64,000 nucleotides of DNA from JAJEFO01 sp965221845 (GCA_965221845.1 OZ244919.1:2418001-2482000), one strand, 5' to 3'; numbered from the stretch's first letter, positions 9,581 through 18,862 are shown. Numbers and translations are program-made. Notes: generated from the letters alone by a model not told the origin.

Positions 9581-10290
9581 CACGGCCGTCGGCACCCGGT
9601 CAGGAGAAGCAGCCGGACGACGGCGACGGCCAGGGGATGCTCATTCTCGCGGGCATCAAGGCAGAGGCCAAGGGAGCGGATGTCCGTGTCGGACAGGAAG
9701 CGTTCCCGGCCCTTCCGGCGGTGCCGGCGTATGCCAAGGCAGGGATTGGACCCCTCCTCCCGCAAGCCCAGACGCTCCGCCTCGCGCATGATCACCGACA
9801 GGACCGGCATCGACCGGTCCGCCGCGGCCGGCTTTGCGGCAAGAGAGGCGAACCACCGCACGACGTCCCGGCGGGTGATCTCCGCGATCTGGCGGCCCGC
9901 GAACCTGGGCATGATCTGCCCGCGGAGATACCCGCGGTTCACCTCCATCGTCCGCGGTTTCCAGATTCGCCGGTTCCTGCGGAACGCCGCCTCTGCGACG
10001 GCCTCGAAGACGGTGTCGTCAGGCGAGGCCGGAACCGAACCGTCCCGCCTGATCGCGGCCGGCATCGCCGCCGCGCGCGAACGGGCCTCGCCCGCGCCGA
10101 TCTCGTCGGCTCCGCCGACGACACGCCACACGCGCCTGCCCTCGTGCTGGCAGTGCACGAAGAACCGCTTGCGGCCCGACGGCATCATCCGGAGGCCAAA
10201 GCCCTTCAGCTTCGCGTCCCGGATGTCATGCGCGGCCTTGCGGGGCTCGAGCGCCCTGATTCGGGCGTCGGTGAGTGTTACGGATTTCAT
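9581..10290 (-). pseudogene. Tyrosine recombinase (phage-type integrase), C-terminally truncated
   Basis: The ATG at 10290 follows a strong AGGGAGAA ribosome site. The protein opens MKSVTLTDARIRALEPRKAA, the usual DUF4102-type arm domain of phage P4-like integrases, followed by a SAM-like core-binding domain. It reaches LLLLTGCRR, where the first catalytic Arg should lie, and then the sequence becomes the reverse of the M48 gene end. The remaining catalytic residues (His-x-x-Arg, Tyr) are therefore missing. The junction falls at the M48 stop codon, so a deletion or rearrangement fused the two. No attachment site or tRNA fragment was recognised beside it. Confidence 0.75.
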
Positions 10291-10440
10291 CTTGCTGTTC
10301 TCCCTTGCAGTTGCAGCGGGGAACAGAACCCACCATGGATCCTGCATTCTGCAACAAATCTGACAGGAGAAAACAACTTTATATCAAGAACTTGCCTTTC
10401 CCTTCAGCACCGCAGGTGCGGATCAGGTGAGCCACCCGGG

Positions 10441-11484
10441 CTAGGCGGAATCCGGGAGCTCGATCTGCACCTTGACTGCCGAAGCCGGAGCACTTCGGGC
10501 AAAGTCGAAAGCCGCGATGCTCTCCCTGAAGCCGTAGAGATCGGTGATCAGCGGATCGACGTTGATCGTGCCGGAGGCCAGCATGTCCACCGTACGCGGA
10601 TAAACGTGTGCATATCGAAAGACGTGCTCGACGCTTGCCTCCTTGACCTGCGCCTCGAGCACGTCGTACGCAATGGGGGCGCCGGGCATTCCGACAAACA
10701 CAACCGTGCCGCCCGGACAGACGCACTCGAAGACGCCGGCGGCTGCCGGCCCGTTGCCTGACGCCTCGAAGATGACATCCGCCCCCCAGCCTTCGGTTTC
10801 GCGCCGGACGGCCTTGGCAAGGCTTTCGTTCCGAACGTTGACGGGAACCACCGGCCCGAGCGCGGCCGCCATTTCCAGCTTTGGCTCCTGGACGTCGCTT
10901 ACGATCACCCGGCTGCACCCTGCCGCGAGCGCCGCAAGCACCGTGACCATGCCGATCGTGCCTGCGCCGATCACAACGGCCAAAGCGCCCGGGGATATCC
11001 GGGCCTTGGTTGCAGCGTGGACGCCGACCGCGAGCGGCTCGACCATGGCCCCGGCAGCGTACGACACGCTGTCCGGCAATCTGAAGGTGAAGTCCGCAGG
11101 GTGTACCACGGTTGGTCGCAGCACGCCATGGACCGGCGGCGTCGCCCAGAATCGCACCGAGGGATCCAGGTTGTACTTGCCCAAGCGTGTGGCGCGGCTG
11201 CACGGGTCGGGAATGCCCGGCTCCATGCAGACCCGGTCGCCGACGGAGAGGGACGTGACTGCGGTGCCCGTTTCAACGACCACGCCCGACGCCTCGTGCC
11301 CGAGAACCATGGGCTCCTTCACTGTGAAGGGGCCGATTCCGCCGTGAACGTAGTAGTGCACGTCGCTCCCGCAGACACCCACGCGGCGGATGGCGATTCG
11401 CACGTCGTGCGGGCCCAGCGGCTCCTCAATGGCGATGTCGCGCAACGCCAGTTCATCCTTGCTTTCAAGCACAAGGGCCTTCAT
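10441..11484 (-). CDS. Zinc-dependent polyol (xylitol/sorbitol-type) dehydrogenase
   Basis: This 347-residue protein is a medium-chain dehydrogenase that would oxidise a polyol with NAD. The catalytic zinc ligands are in GVCGSDVHYY and LGHEASG, and the nucleotide-binding Rossmann motif is VIGAGTIGMVTVLAAL. The structural-zinc loop keeps only one Cys (DPCSRATRLGKYN), as in sorbitol dehydrogenases that do without that metal. It is the last gene of a leftward operon, 64 bp after the substrate-binding protein, so it probably acts on the imported sugar alcohol. The exact substrate cannot be read from the sequence. Confidence 0.85.
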   Translation of the reverse strand: MKALVLESKDELALRDIAIEEPLGPHDVRIAIRRVGVCGSDVHYYVHGGIGPFTVKEPMVLGHEASGVVVETGTAVTSLSVGDRVCMEPGIPDPCSRATRLGKYNLDPSVRFWATPPVHGVLRPTVVHPADFTFRLPDSVSYAAGAMVEPLAVGVHAATKARISPGALAVVIGAGTIGMVTVLAALAAGCSRVIVSDVQEPKLEMAAALGPVVPVNVRNESLAKAVRRETEGWGADVIFEASGNGPAAAGVFECVCPGGTVVFVGMPGAPIAYDVLEAQVKEASVEHVFRYAHVYPRTVDMLASGTINVDPLITDLYGFRESIAAFDFARSAPASAVKVQIELPDSA

Positions 11485-11548
11485 GCATCCTTACCCCATT
11501 GCGAAGAAACGCGGCCGGCCGCGCAGGTGTGGCCCCAACGATGCCCCC

Positions 11549-12532
11549 TTAGCGACCCATCTTCGGCCGGGAATAGCGGTTCGCGTATTCCAGGATCTCG
11601 TCGGTGTCGGACCACCGGTCGACCATCACGAAGGAACCGCCCCAGACCAGCGGCACCTCCTCGCCCTTGCTGTGTGCAACGAATGCATCGGCCACGGCAA
11701 CGCCGCTGTCGTCGATCGGACGAAGTACCGAAGCGGTCAGCCAGCCTTCTTTCATGGCGGTGATTTCGTCTCCCGTGCCGCCGAATCCCATGGTCAGGAT
11801 GTCCTCCGACTTGCCCATTTGCCGAACGACCTGTGCGGCGCCCAGGCCAATGGTCGTGGACATGCCGTAGATGAGGTTGATGTCCGGATGGGCGGCCAGC
11901 ATGTTCTGCGCGGCGTCATACGCCTTGGCGCGGTCGAAGTCGGTGTAGGGCCCCATGACGACCTCGATGCCGGGATGCTGCTCGACAACGCTCAGGAACC
12001 CGCCGCCGCGCTCGTCGCTGACCACGCCCGGCGCGCCGCGGAGGACCAGGACCTTGCCCTTGCCCCCGAGCTGCTCGACCGCCCACTCGCCTGACTTGAC
12101 GCCGCCGGGATGGTGGGCAAACGCGATGTAGCTCATCGCCCGTGCAGCTTCGTCCTCGTGGGGCGTCGTGAAATTGTAGACGACGGTCGGGACGCCTGCC
12201 TGCTTGAGCTTGCGCAGAGCCGGAATCGCTGCCTCGAACTCCGTTGGGCCAAGGAAGACGTAATCGACACCGCCCGCGATGACCGATTCGACCTGTGCGA
12301 GCTGACCTGCATGATCCACATGGCTGGCGACAGCGAGTTGCTGGACTTCAAAGTCGACCCCGAGCTCCTCGAGGCGTCCCTGCATCGACCAGAAGACACG
12401 CTCCCAGGCGTCGGAGATGTCGAATGACGGTGAGAGATAGGCTATCCGCATCGTGTCGGCTTTCGCCGCCGGCGGAGAAAGCGCGAGCACCGCGAGCGCG
12501 GCTGCCGCGATGAAAAAACGACGTAACATCAT
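11549..12532 (-). CDS. Sugar ABC transporter, periplasmic binding protein
   Basis: A 327-residue periplasmic binding protein with a Sec signal peptide (FFIAAAALAVLALSPPAAKA) followed by a type I sugar-binding fold of the Peripla_BP_4 group (MRIAYLSPSFDISDAWERVF). It would capture a sugar or polyol for the permease and ATPase encoded just upstream. Its start codon overlaps the permease stop by 4 bp (ATGA), so the genes are translationally coupled. It has some resemblance to TorT-like binding proteins, but the operon context favours sugar uptake. Confidence 0.85.
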   Translation of the reverse strand: MMLRRFFIAAAALAVLALSPPAAKADTMRIAYLSPSFDISDAWERVFWSMQGRLEELGVDFEVQQLAVASHVDHAGQLAQVESVIAGGVDYVFLGPTEFEAAIPALRKLKQAGVPTVVYNFTTPHEDEAARAMSYIAFAHHPGGVKSGEWAVEQLGGKGKVLVLRGAPGVVSDERGGGFLSVVEQHPGIEVVMGPYTDFDRAKAYDAAQNMLAAHPDINLIYGMSTTIGLGAAQVVRQMGKSEDILTMGFGGTGDEITAMKEGWLTASVLRPIDDSGVAVADAFVAHSKGEEVPLVWGGSFVMVDRWSDTDEILEYANRYSRPKMGR

Positions 12533-13608
12533 GAAAAGGTGCCTCCTTGGTTTTGGGCCGACCCGCGGACCGGCTTGCCTTCGGCGCCGCCGTGTGGCGC
12601 GCGCCGCATGAATTGCGCCAGCGCAGGTATGCGCTGTTCACGCAGGTTGCTGATGGCAACCGCGATCAGGACGATCCCGCCCATGACCACCAGCTGCCAG
12701 AAGAAATCCACCCCGGCTATGATCAGTGCGTTTGTCATCATGGCGAGCAGCAGCGCTCCCATGACCGAGCCGTAGACGCTTCCGCGACCGCCAAAGAGGC
12801 TGGTCCCCCCAATGATGACCGCCGATATGACGTGAATCTCCATGGCGGTCCCGATCGTGGCCTGCGTTGAATCGATGCGGGCCATCATGATGAGTCCGCC
12901 CAATGCAGTGAACAGGCCCATGAGCACATACACCATGACCTCCACGCGATTGACCGGGATGCCGGCGAGGCGTGCGGCTTCGCGGTTGCCGCCGATCGCC
13001 CGCACGTGGAGGCCGAAGCGCGTGCGGCTGAAGAGCCATGCACCGAAAGCGGCAGCCGCCAGGGAGATGATCACGGGCACCGGCACGCCGCCGAGCACGC
13101 CCTGCCCGACATAGGTGACCGATGCCGGCAGCCCGAAATGCATCTCTCCCGCGGAATGGACCAGTGCGAGACCGCGAAGCCCGGCCATCATCCCGAGCGT
13201 CGCGATGAACGGCGGGATCTTCACGTACGCAACCAGCGATCCGGTCAAGAAGCCCAGAAAGGCCCCGAGGGCAAACATGAGCGCGACGCCGAGCAGCGGA
13301 TTCAAGCCGTCCTTGATCAAGCCGAATGCCACGACAGTGATCAACGCAACCGCCGAGCCCACGGAGAGATCTATGCCGGCGCTCGTGATCACGAACGTCA
13401 TGCCGACTGCCATGACGATGATGAAGGATGCCTGGGTCAGGATGTTGATGAAGTTGGTCATCGTGCCAAAGCGCGGATTGATGAGGATGAAAAGGATGGC
13501 AAGCGTCACGATGACCGCCGTGAGTCCGATCCCTTCGAAGAGCCACCGTCGGTCGGCGTGACCGATGCCGGGCTGAGGGTTCGCATTCGAGCTCAAGGCG
13601 TGCCTCAT
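12529..13608 (-). CDS. Sugar ABC transporter permease (RbsC-like)
   Basis: A 359-residue inner-membrane protein with many hydrophobic segments, for example LTAVIVTLAILFILINP near the N-terminus and IMAVGMTFVITSAGIDLSVG. The latter is the hallmark of the BPD_transp_2 family, which includes RbsC and XylH. It would form the channel of a sugar importer together with the neighbouring ATPase and binding protein. It begins 4 bp after the ATPase stop and overlaps the next gene. Confidence 0.9.
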   Translation of the reverse strand: MRHALSSNANPQPGIGHADRRWLFEGIGLTAVIVTLAILFILINPRFGTMTNFINILTQASFIIVMAVGMTFVITSAGIDLSVGSAVALITVVAFGLIKDGLNPLLGVALMFALGAFLGFLTGSLVAYVKIPPFIATLGMMAGLRGLALVHSAGEMHFGLPASVTYVGQGVLGGVPVPVIISLAAAAFGAWLFSRTRFGLHVRAIGGNREAARLAGIPVNRVEVMVYVLMGLFTALGGLIMMARIDSTQATIGTAMEIHVISAVIIGGTSLFGGRGSVYGSVMGALLLAMMTNALIIAGVDFFWQLVVMGGIVLIAVAISNLREQRIPALAQFMRRAPHGGAEGKPVRGSAQNQGGTFS

Positions 13609-13612
13609 CTCT

Positions 13613-14389
13613 CTACGCTGCCGCTCCGAAGGTGATCAGGCGCACAACCTCGTCACGCGTCGTGGCGGCAGAACTCACCACGTCGACGAGGCGGCCGTTC
13701 TTCATGATCGCGATCCGGTCCGCGAGCTGGAATACGTGCTCAAGATTGTGGGTAATGACAATTATGCTGATGCCGCGGTCTCGCATGGTCCTGACAAGAT
13801 CCAGCACCCGACGACCCTCTTCTACCCCGAGGGCCGCCATGGGCTCGTCCATGATGACGAGGCGAACCTCCTGGAGGAGCAAGCGGCTGATTGCCACGGT
13901 CTGGCGCTGGCCGCCGGACAGTCGGATCACGGGATCATTGAGCCGAGGCAGGGAGATGCCGAACCCGGAAAGCAGTTCGATGGTCCGCTCGCGCATTCGC
14001 CCGTGGTCAAGTTGCGGAATTGCCAGGAGCAGCCGTTTCAGCAGTTCGCGTCCCAGGAAGACATTTTCCGGCACGTTGAGCGTGTCCACCAGCCCAAGTC
14101 CCTGGTGCAGACAGCCGATTCCGGCTTCGCTGGCATCGCGAGGCGAGTTCATCTGGTGCAATTCGCCATCGACTTCGATGCGGCCGCCATCGGGCGGCTG
14201 CGCGCCTGCAAGCGCCTTGACGAGGGTGGACTTGCCGGCGCCATTGTCACCCACGAGCGCCAGGATCTCGCCCTCGAAGACCTCGAAGGAAACGTCGTCG
14301 ACAGCCTTCAGTCCGCCATAGCTCTTCCTGAGACCGACCACGCTCAGGATCTTGGCGGCGCCGGAGGCGCCGGGATTTTCCCGGGTCAT
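13613..14389 (-). CDS. Sugar ABC transporter ATP-binding protein
   Basis: A 258-residue single-domain ABC ATPase, shorter than the two-domain RbsA/XylG type and closer to FrcA-like proteins. Walker A is GDNGAGKST, the signature is LSGGQRQ and Walker B is LVIMDEPMAALG. It is the first gene of the leftward uptake operon. An IS5-family element lies about 100 bp upstream, so any native regulator gene or distal promoter that once stood there has been displaced or lost. Confidence 0.9.
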   Translation of the reverse strand: MTRENPGASGAAKILSVVGLRKSYGGLKAVDDVSFEVFEGEILALVGDNGAGKSTLVKALAGAQPPDGGRIEVDGELHQMNSPRDASEAGIGCLHQGLGLVDTLNVPENVFLGRELLKRLLLAIPQLDHGRMRERTIELLSGFGISLPRLNDPVIRLSGGQRQTVAISRLLLQEVRLVIMDEPMAALGVEEGRRVLDLVRTMRDRGISIIVITHNLEHVFQLADRIAIMKNGRLVDVVSSAATTRDEVVRLITFGAAA

Positions 14390-14490
14390 TGGGGTGCGCT
14401 CTCGTGCGCAGCCAGGGGGAATGCGCGTTCCATTTCAGCAGTTGACCGTACCGATTTTCACGGATGTGGTCAACTGGGCGCTCCAAATTA

Positions 14491-15361
14491 GGGCCCGTTG
14501 ACAGTTGCCTTGCGAATCGCCCGCTTCCATGCCATTTCCTTCCCCGATGACCGCCGGAACGGCGGCACGGGCAGGAAACAGGTGACATCATGAATGCAGA
14601 CAGGACGGTTCTGACCGACGCCATGTGGGCGCGGATCGAGGACATGCTGCCGGGCAAGAAGTCCGATCCCGGCGGCACGGCGGCGGACAACCGCCTTTTC
14701 ATGGAGGCGGTGCTCTGGCGGTTCCGCACGGGGTCGCCGTGGCGCGACCTCCCCGCGCGGTTCGGGAACTGGAACAGCGTCTTCAAGCGGTTCCGGCGCT
14801 GGGCGCTTTCGGGAGTTTTCGAACGCGTTTCCGACGCCTTGTCGGAGGAGTTCGACCTCGAGTGGGTGTTCGTCGACGGCACGGTCGTCCAGGCGCACCG
14901 GAAGGCGTCCGGCGCAAAAGGGGGACCTCGAGCCAGGGGATCGGTCGTTCCAGAGGCGGCCTGACGAGCAAGGTCGTGGCCGTCGTGGACGCGCTCGGCT
15001 ATCTGGTCCGCTTCAGGATCCTTCCCGGCCAGGCGCACGACCTCAAGGGGGTGCCGGGGCTTCTCGACGGCCTGGCGTTCGGGGCCTTCGTCGGCGACAA
15101 GGCGTTCGACGCGGACTGGCTGCTGGAGGACCTGGCGGAACGCGGGGCGGAGGCGGCGGTCCCGTCGAAGCGGAGCCGGACGGTGTCGCGGGCGCATGAC
15201 CGGGAGGTCTACGGCTGGCGGCACCTGGTGGAGAACTTCTTCGCGAAGACCAGGGAGTTCCGTGCGATCGCGACCCGGTACGACAAGACCGACGCGAGCT
15301 TTGCCGCCGGGATCCACCTCGTCGCCGGCGTGGTCGCGGCGACATGAGTGTCAACGGGCCC
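14491..15361. mobile_element. IS5-family (IS427-like) element with perfect 13-bp repeats
   Basis: GGGCCCGTTGACA at 14491-14503 is repeated exactly in inverted orientation at 15349-15361. The element is flanked by TA on both sides (14489-14490 and 15362-15363), fitting the short target duplication of this group. It holds a single transposase reading unit divided by a -1 frame change. The repeats and both ends are intact, so it may be mobile. It landed in, or next to, an older ISKra4-type remnant at 15368-15440. Confidence 0.85.
14590..15347 (+). CDS. IS5-family transposase, two overlapping frames
   Basis: The first frame (14590-14964) starts MNADRTVLTDAMWARIEDML after a usable ribosome site and contains FVDGTVVQAHRKASGAKGG with the first catalytic Asp. 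The second frame continues GIGRSRGGLTSKVVAVVDAL through GDKAFDADWL (second Asp) to EFRAIATRYDKTDASFAAG (Glu region) and ends at 15347. The frames meet at A4G5 (14916-14924), a plausible slippery site for -1 frameshifting, which is known in related IS5-family elements. The transposase could thus be made as a fusion, although a simple frameshift mutation is also possible. Confidence 0.75.
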
Positions 15362-15367
15362 TAATCC

Positions 15368-15440
15368 TGCCAGGCGGCGAAGGCCTGATTCGCCCGCCGT
15401 TCAGGCAGTTCGGCAGCCGGAGGTTCATGACGCAGCGGGC
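15368..15440 (-). repeat. Fragment of ISKra4-type transposase end
   Basis: This stretch closely matches the reverse complement of about 51391-51454, the 3' end of the ISKra4-type reading frame in the right part of the window, with scattered differences. The match begins just inside the IS5-family element boundary and ends near 15440, so an older ISKra4-type copy seems to have been truncated here. Confidence 0.6.
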
Positions 15441-15461
15441 CTGATTCTCGTATGGTTCGCC

Positions 15462-15666
15462 GTAACTGTTCAGAACCACAGTTCGTCCTCAATGCATATT
15501 GCAAGCCTAAATGTTGTGGTTGTCGGGATGCAGATCCGTCGCCGGCAACCGTCAGGTCCGTCAGTCTTGAATGCGGCCCCCGTACATGATGCCAGATGTC
15601 CGCAAAGGCCGCGCATCAGGACAACATCTTGTATCTGAATGGTTCCGATAGAACCTGAACAGTTGC
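15462..15666. mobile_element. 205-bp MITE-like element with 8-bp target duplication
   Basis: GTAACTGTTCAG at 15462-15473 and CTGAACAGTTGC at 15655-15666 are inverted repeats that match at 11 of 12 positions. The 8-bp sequence GGTTCGCC directly flanks both ends (15454-15461 and 15667-15674). Ends beginning GTAA with an 8-bp duplication fit the IS66 family. No transposase fits inside, and no protein-coding signal was recognised. Confidence 0.65.
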
Positions 15667-15674
15667 GGTTCGCC

Positions 15675-15990
15675 TCTTGATTCCCTTGCGTTCCGTTCGC
15701 GAGTCCGGGCGGACCCCGGACCGCGGGCATCACGAACGCCGTGATTTGTTCGCTGCGTGTCCTTCAAGATGTCCATGCATGAGCAGCTTGGGACCATCCG
15801 CGCCCGTGCCTGGGGCCATCGCGGATTTCGGCTCGGACCGCGTGAGACCGCAGCCAGCGTTCCGCTCGAACTGTCTGCGACCGAACTCGGATTGTCCGCG
15901 GCCGGCCCAGACGGCTCATGTCCGCCCGGATGCGCGGGTCCCATGGCCTTGCGGTGACTGGATCTCCGCAGCCCGCGCCCTGCCGCGCCC
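15675..15990. other. Non-coding stretch upstream of clpB
   Basis: No convincing gene is visible between the short element at 15462-15666 and the clpB promoter. The open frames on both strands have the Arg/Ser/Pro-rich composition of chance frames in GC-rich DNA. It may hold remains of whatever stood beside clpB before the elements inserted. Confidence 0.4.
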
Positions 15991-16020
15991 CTTGCGCCCC
16001 CGCGGGCCGATTCCCATATA
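15991..16020 (+). promoter_or_regulatory. Candidate sigma-32 heat-shock promoter of clpB
   Basis: CTTGCGC at 15991-15997 and CCCATATA at 16013-16020, separated by 15 bp, resemble the RpoH consensus (CTTG... then CCCCATNT). The site lies about 75 bp before the clpB start, as expected for a heat-shock gene. This is a match by eye only. Confidence 0.55.
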
Positions 16021-16092
16021 CGCCGCGAGGCCTGAGGAAGCATGCCTTGAGAGGGTGCGGAAGGGCGGGCGCCTGAGAGGGAGAAGGCAGAC

Positions 16093-18708
16093 ATGGACTT
16101 GCAGAGGTTCACGGAGCGGTCGCGCGGCTTCCTGGAGGCCGCGCAGGCCATCGCCGCGAGGGAAGATCACCAGCGACTGGTGCCGGAACACCTCCTGAAG
16201 GCGCTGATGGACGACGACGAGGGCCTGGCCTCGAACCTGATCCGTGCCGCCGGCGGCGCGCCGGAGCGGGTCGTGGAGGCCGTCGACCAGGCCCTTGCCG
16301 GAAATCCGAAGGTCTCGGGCGACGGCGGCCAGGTCTACGCGGACCAGCAGACCGTCAAGGTGCTTGACGAGGCGCAGAAGATAGCCCGCAAGGCCGGCGA
16401 CACCTACGTTCCCGTGGAGCGCGTCCTGACCGCCCTCGCGGTCGTGCGCTCAAGGGCGAAGGAGGCGCTGCAGGCGGGGAACGTCACCGCCCAGGCGCTC
16501 AATTCGGCGATAGGCGACCTGCGCAAGGGGCGCACCGCCGACACGTCCTCGGCCGAGGACGGCTACGATGCGCTCAGGAAGTACGCGCGCGACCTCACTG
16601 AAGCCGCCGCCGGGGGGAAGATCGACCCGATCATCGGGCGCGACGAGGAGATCCGGCGGACGATGCAGGTGCTTTCGCGCAGGACCAAGAACAACCCGGT
16701 GCTGATCGGCGACCCGGGCGTCGGGAAGACGGCGATCGCGGAAGGCCTCGCGCTCAGGATCGTCAACGGAGACGTGCCCGAGAGCCTGCGGGGCAAGAGG
16801 CTTCTGGCGCTGGACATGGGCGCGCTCATTGCCGGGGCCAAGTATCGCGGCGAGTTCGAGGAGCGCCTGAAAGGCGTGCTGAACGAGGTGACCGCCGCTG
16901 CCGGGGACGTGATCCTGTTCATCGACGAGATGCACACGCTCGTCGGCGCGGGCAAGGCGGACGGCGCGATGGACGCCTCGAACCTCCTCAAGCCGGCCCT
17001 TGCGAGGGGAGAGCTTCATTGCGTCGGGGCCACGACGCTCGACGAGTACCGGAAATACGTCGAGAAGGACGCCGCGCTCGCGCGGCGGTTCCAGCCCCTG
17101 ACGGTTGACGAGCCGACGGTGGAGGACACCGTGTCCATCCTCCGGGGGATCAAGGAGAAGTACGAGCTGCACCACGGGATCCGGATCAGCGACGGCGCGC
17201 TTGTCGCCGCCGCGACGCTCGGCCACCGGTACATCACCGACCGCTTCCTTCCGGACAAGGCGATCGACCTTGTCGACGAGGCGGCGTCGCGGCTCCGGAT
17301 GGAGGTGGATTCGAAGCCCGAGGAGCTCGACGCGATCGACAGGCAGGTCCTGCAGCTGCAGATCGAGGCGGAGGCGCTGAAGAAGGAGGACGACAAGGCG
17401 TCCGGGGACCGGCTCGAGAAGCTCGAGCGCGAGCTTGCGGAGCTTCAGCAGGCATCCGCGTCCATGACGACGGCGTGGCAGGCCGAGCGGGACCGGCTCG
17501 AGCGCGCGCGCGCCGTGAAGGAGCGGCTGGACCGCGCCAGGGCCGAGCTTGACCAGGCGAAGCGCGACGGCAACCTGCAGCGCGCGGGAGAGCTGTCGTA
17601 CGGCGTCATCCCGGGCCTCGAGAAGCAGGCCGCCGGCTCGGAGGCGGGCGAGGGCCATGTCATGGTCGAGGAGGCGGTCGGGCCGGAGCTGGTTGCCGAG
17701 GTGGTCGAGCGCTGGACCGGCATCCCCACCTCGAGGATGCTCGAGGGCGAGCGCGAGAAGCTGCTCCGCATGGAGGAGGGGCTCGGGAGGCGCGTGATAG
17801 GCCAGGCATCCGCCGTCCGTGCCGTGTCGAACGCCGTGCGACGGGCGCGTGCCGGGCTGCAGGACGAGAACAGGCCGCTCGGATCGTTCCTCTTTCTCGG
17901 GCCCACCGGCGTCGGCAAGACCGAGCTGACCAAGGCGCTGGCCGAGTTCCTGTTCGACGACGATCGCGCGATGGCGCGAATCGACATGAGCGAATTCATG
18001 GAGAAGCACTCGGTGGCCAGGCTGATCGGCGCGCCTCCGGGATACGTGGGCCACGAAGAGGGCGGCGTCCTGACCGAGGCGGTCCGGCGGCGCCCCTACC
18101 AGGTGATCCTGTTCGACGAGGTCGAGAAGGCGCATCCCGAGGTGTTCAACGTGCTGCTGCAGGTGCTCGACGACGGGGTCCTGACCGACGGCCGGGGCAA
18201 CAGGGTGGATTTCAAGCAGACGCTCGTCATCCTGACGTCAAACCTCGGGTCCCAGGCCTTGAGCGAGCTGCCCGACGGCGCGGACGCGCACCAGGCGCGG
18301 CGGGACGTGATGGAGGCCGTGCGCAACCATTTCCGGCCCGAGTTCCTGAACCGGCTTGACGACATGATCGTGTTCGACCGGCTGACCCGGGAAGACATGG
18401 ACGGGATCGTCGAGATTCAGCTCGACCTGCTTCGGAAGCGGCTTTCCCGGCAGGGCGTCGGCGTCGATCTTGAGGAGTCGGCCCGGAAATGGCTTGCCGA
18501 CGAAGGCTACGACCCGGTCTACGGGGCCCGGCCCTTGAAGCGTGTCATCCAGAACGCGCTCCAGAACGCGCTGGCCGAGATGCTGCTCGCCGGAGACATC
18601 GGCGACGGGCAGGCCGCGAAGGTGAGTGCAGGGCCGGAGGGCCTGATCATCGGCGAGAGGGTCGCGAAGTCGAACCGGTCAGCGCCCGCGGACGCGGTCC
18701 TTCACTGA
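16093..18708 (+). CDS. clpB: ClpB disaggregase
   Basis: An 871-residue Hsp100 ATPase that, with DnaK, pulls apart protein aggregates in the cytoplasm. The N-terminal double-repeat domain (1-145) starts MDLQRFTERSRGFLEAAQ. The first AAA+ domain has Walker A GDPGVGKT near residue 206. The coiled-coil middle domain (about 400-530) is rich in Glu, Arg and Leu. The second AAA+ domain has GPTGVGKT near 603 and APPGYVGHEEGG. Length and motifs are normal. GGGAGAAGG provides the ribosome site, and a sigma-32-like promoter lies upstream. The TGA stop coincides with the target site of a 98-bp inserted element. Confidence 0.97.
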   Translation: MDLQRFTERSRGFLEAAQAIAAREDHQRLVPEHLLKALMDDDEGLASNLIRAAGGAPERVVEAVDQALAGNPKVSGDGGQVYADQQTVKVLDEAQKIARKAGDTYVPVERVLTALAVVRSRAKEALQAGNVTAQALNSAIGDLRKGRTADTSSAEDGYDALRKYARDLTEAAAGGKIDPIIGRDEEIRRTMQVLSRRTKNNPVLIGDPGVGKTAIAEGLALRIVNGDVPESLRGKRLLALDMGALIAGAKYRGEFEERLKGVLNEVTAAAGDVILFIDEMHTLVGAGKADGAMDASNLLKPALARGELHCVGATTLDEYRKYVEKDAALARRFQPLTVDEPTVEDTVSILRGIKEKYELHHGIRISDGALVAAATLGHRYITDRFLPDKAIDLVDEAASRLRMEVDSKPEELDAIDRQVLQLQIEAEALKKEDDKASGDRLEKLERELAELQQASASMTTAWQAERDRLERARAVKERLDRARAELDQAKRDGNLQRAGELSYGVIPGLEKQAAGSEAGEGHVMVEEAVGPELVAEVVERWTGIPTSRMLEGEREKLLRMEEGLGRRVIGQASAVRAVSNAVRRARAGLQDENRPLGSFLFLGPTGVGKTELTKALAEFLFDDDRAMARIDMSEFMEKHSVARLIGAPPGYVGHEEGGVLTEAVRRRPYQVILFDEVEKAHPEVFNVLLQVLDDGVLTDGRGNRVDFKQTLVILTSNLGSQALSELPDGADAHQARRDVMEAVRNHFRPEFLNRLDDMIVFDRLTREDMDGIVEIQLDLLRKRLSRQGVGVDLEESARKWLADEGYDPVYGARPLKRVIQNALQNALAEMLLAGDIGDGQAAKVSAGPEGLIIGERVAKSNRSAPADAVLH

Positions 18709-18806
18709 GAGCTTGACCTGAAAAGGCCATATATAGTTCCATAATGGCGTATTCAAGGGATGTTAGCACAGCATATAGTGTTTGGCATGACTTTTAGGTC
18801 AAGCTC
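18709..18806. mobile_element. 98-bp MITE-like element abutting the clpB stop codon
   Basis: GAGCTTGACCT at 18709-18719 is repeated exactly in inverted orientation at 18796-18806. TGA directly flanks both ends (18706-18708, which is the clpB stop codon, and 18807-18809), a TNA duplication as in parts of the IS5 family. The terminal sequence matches the right end of the IS5-family element at 4809-7079, so that element may be the parent. The 76-bp interior codes for nothing recognisable. Confidence 0.75.
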
Positions 18807-18862
18807 TGAGGCATGGCGCGGCCTCGCGCCGCGCGGCGGAATCCGGAACCCGGCCGCCCGCG

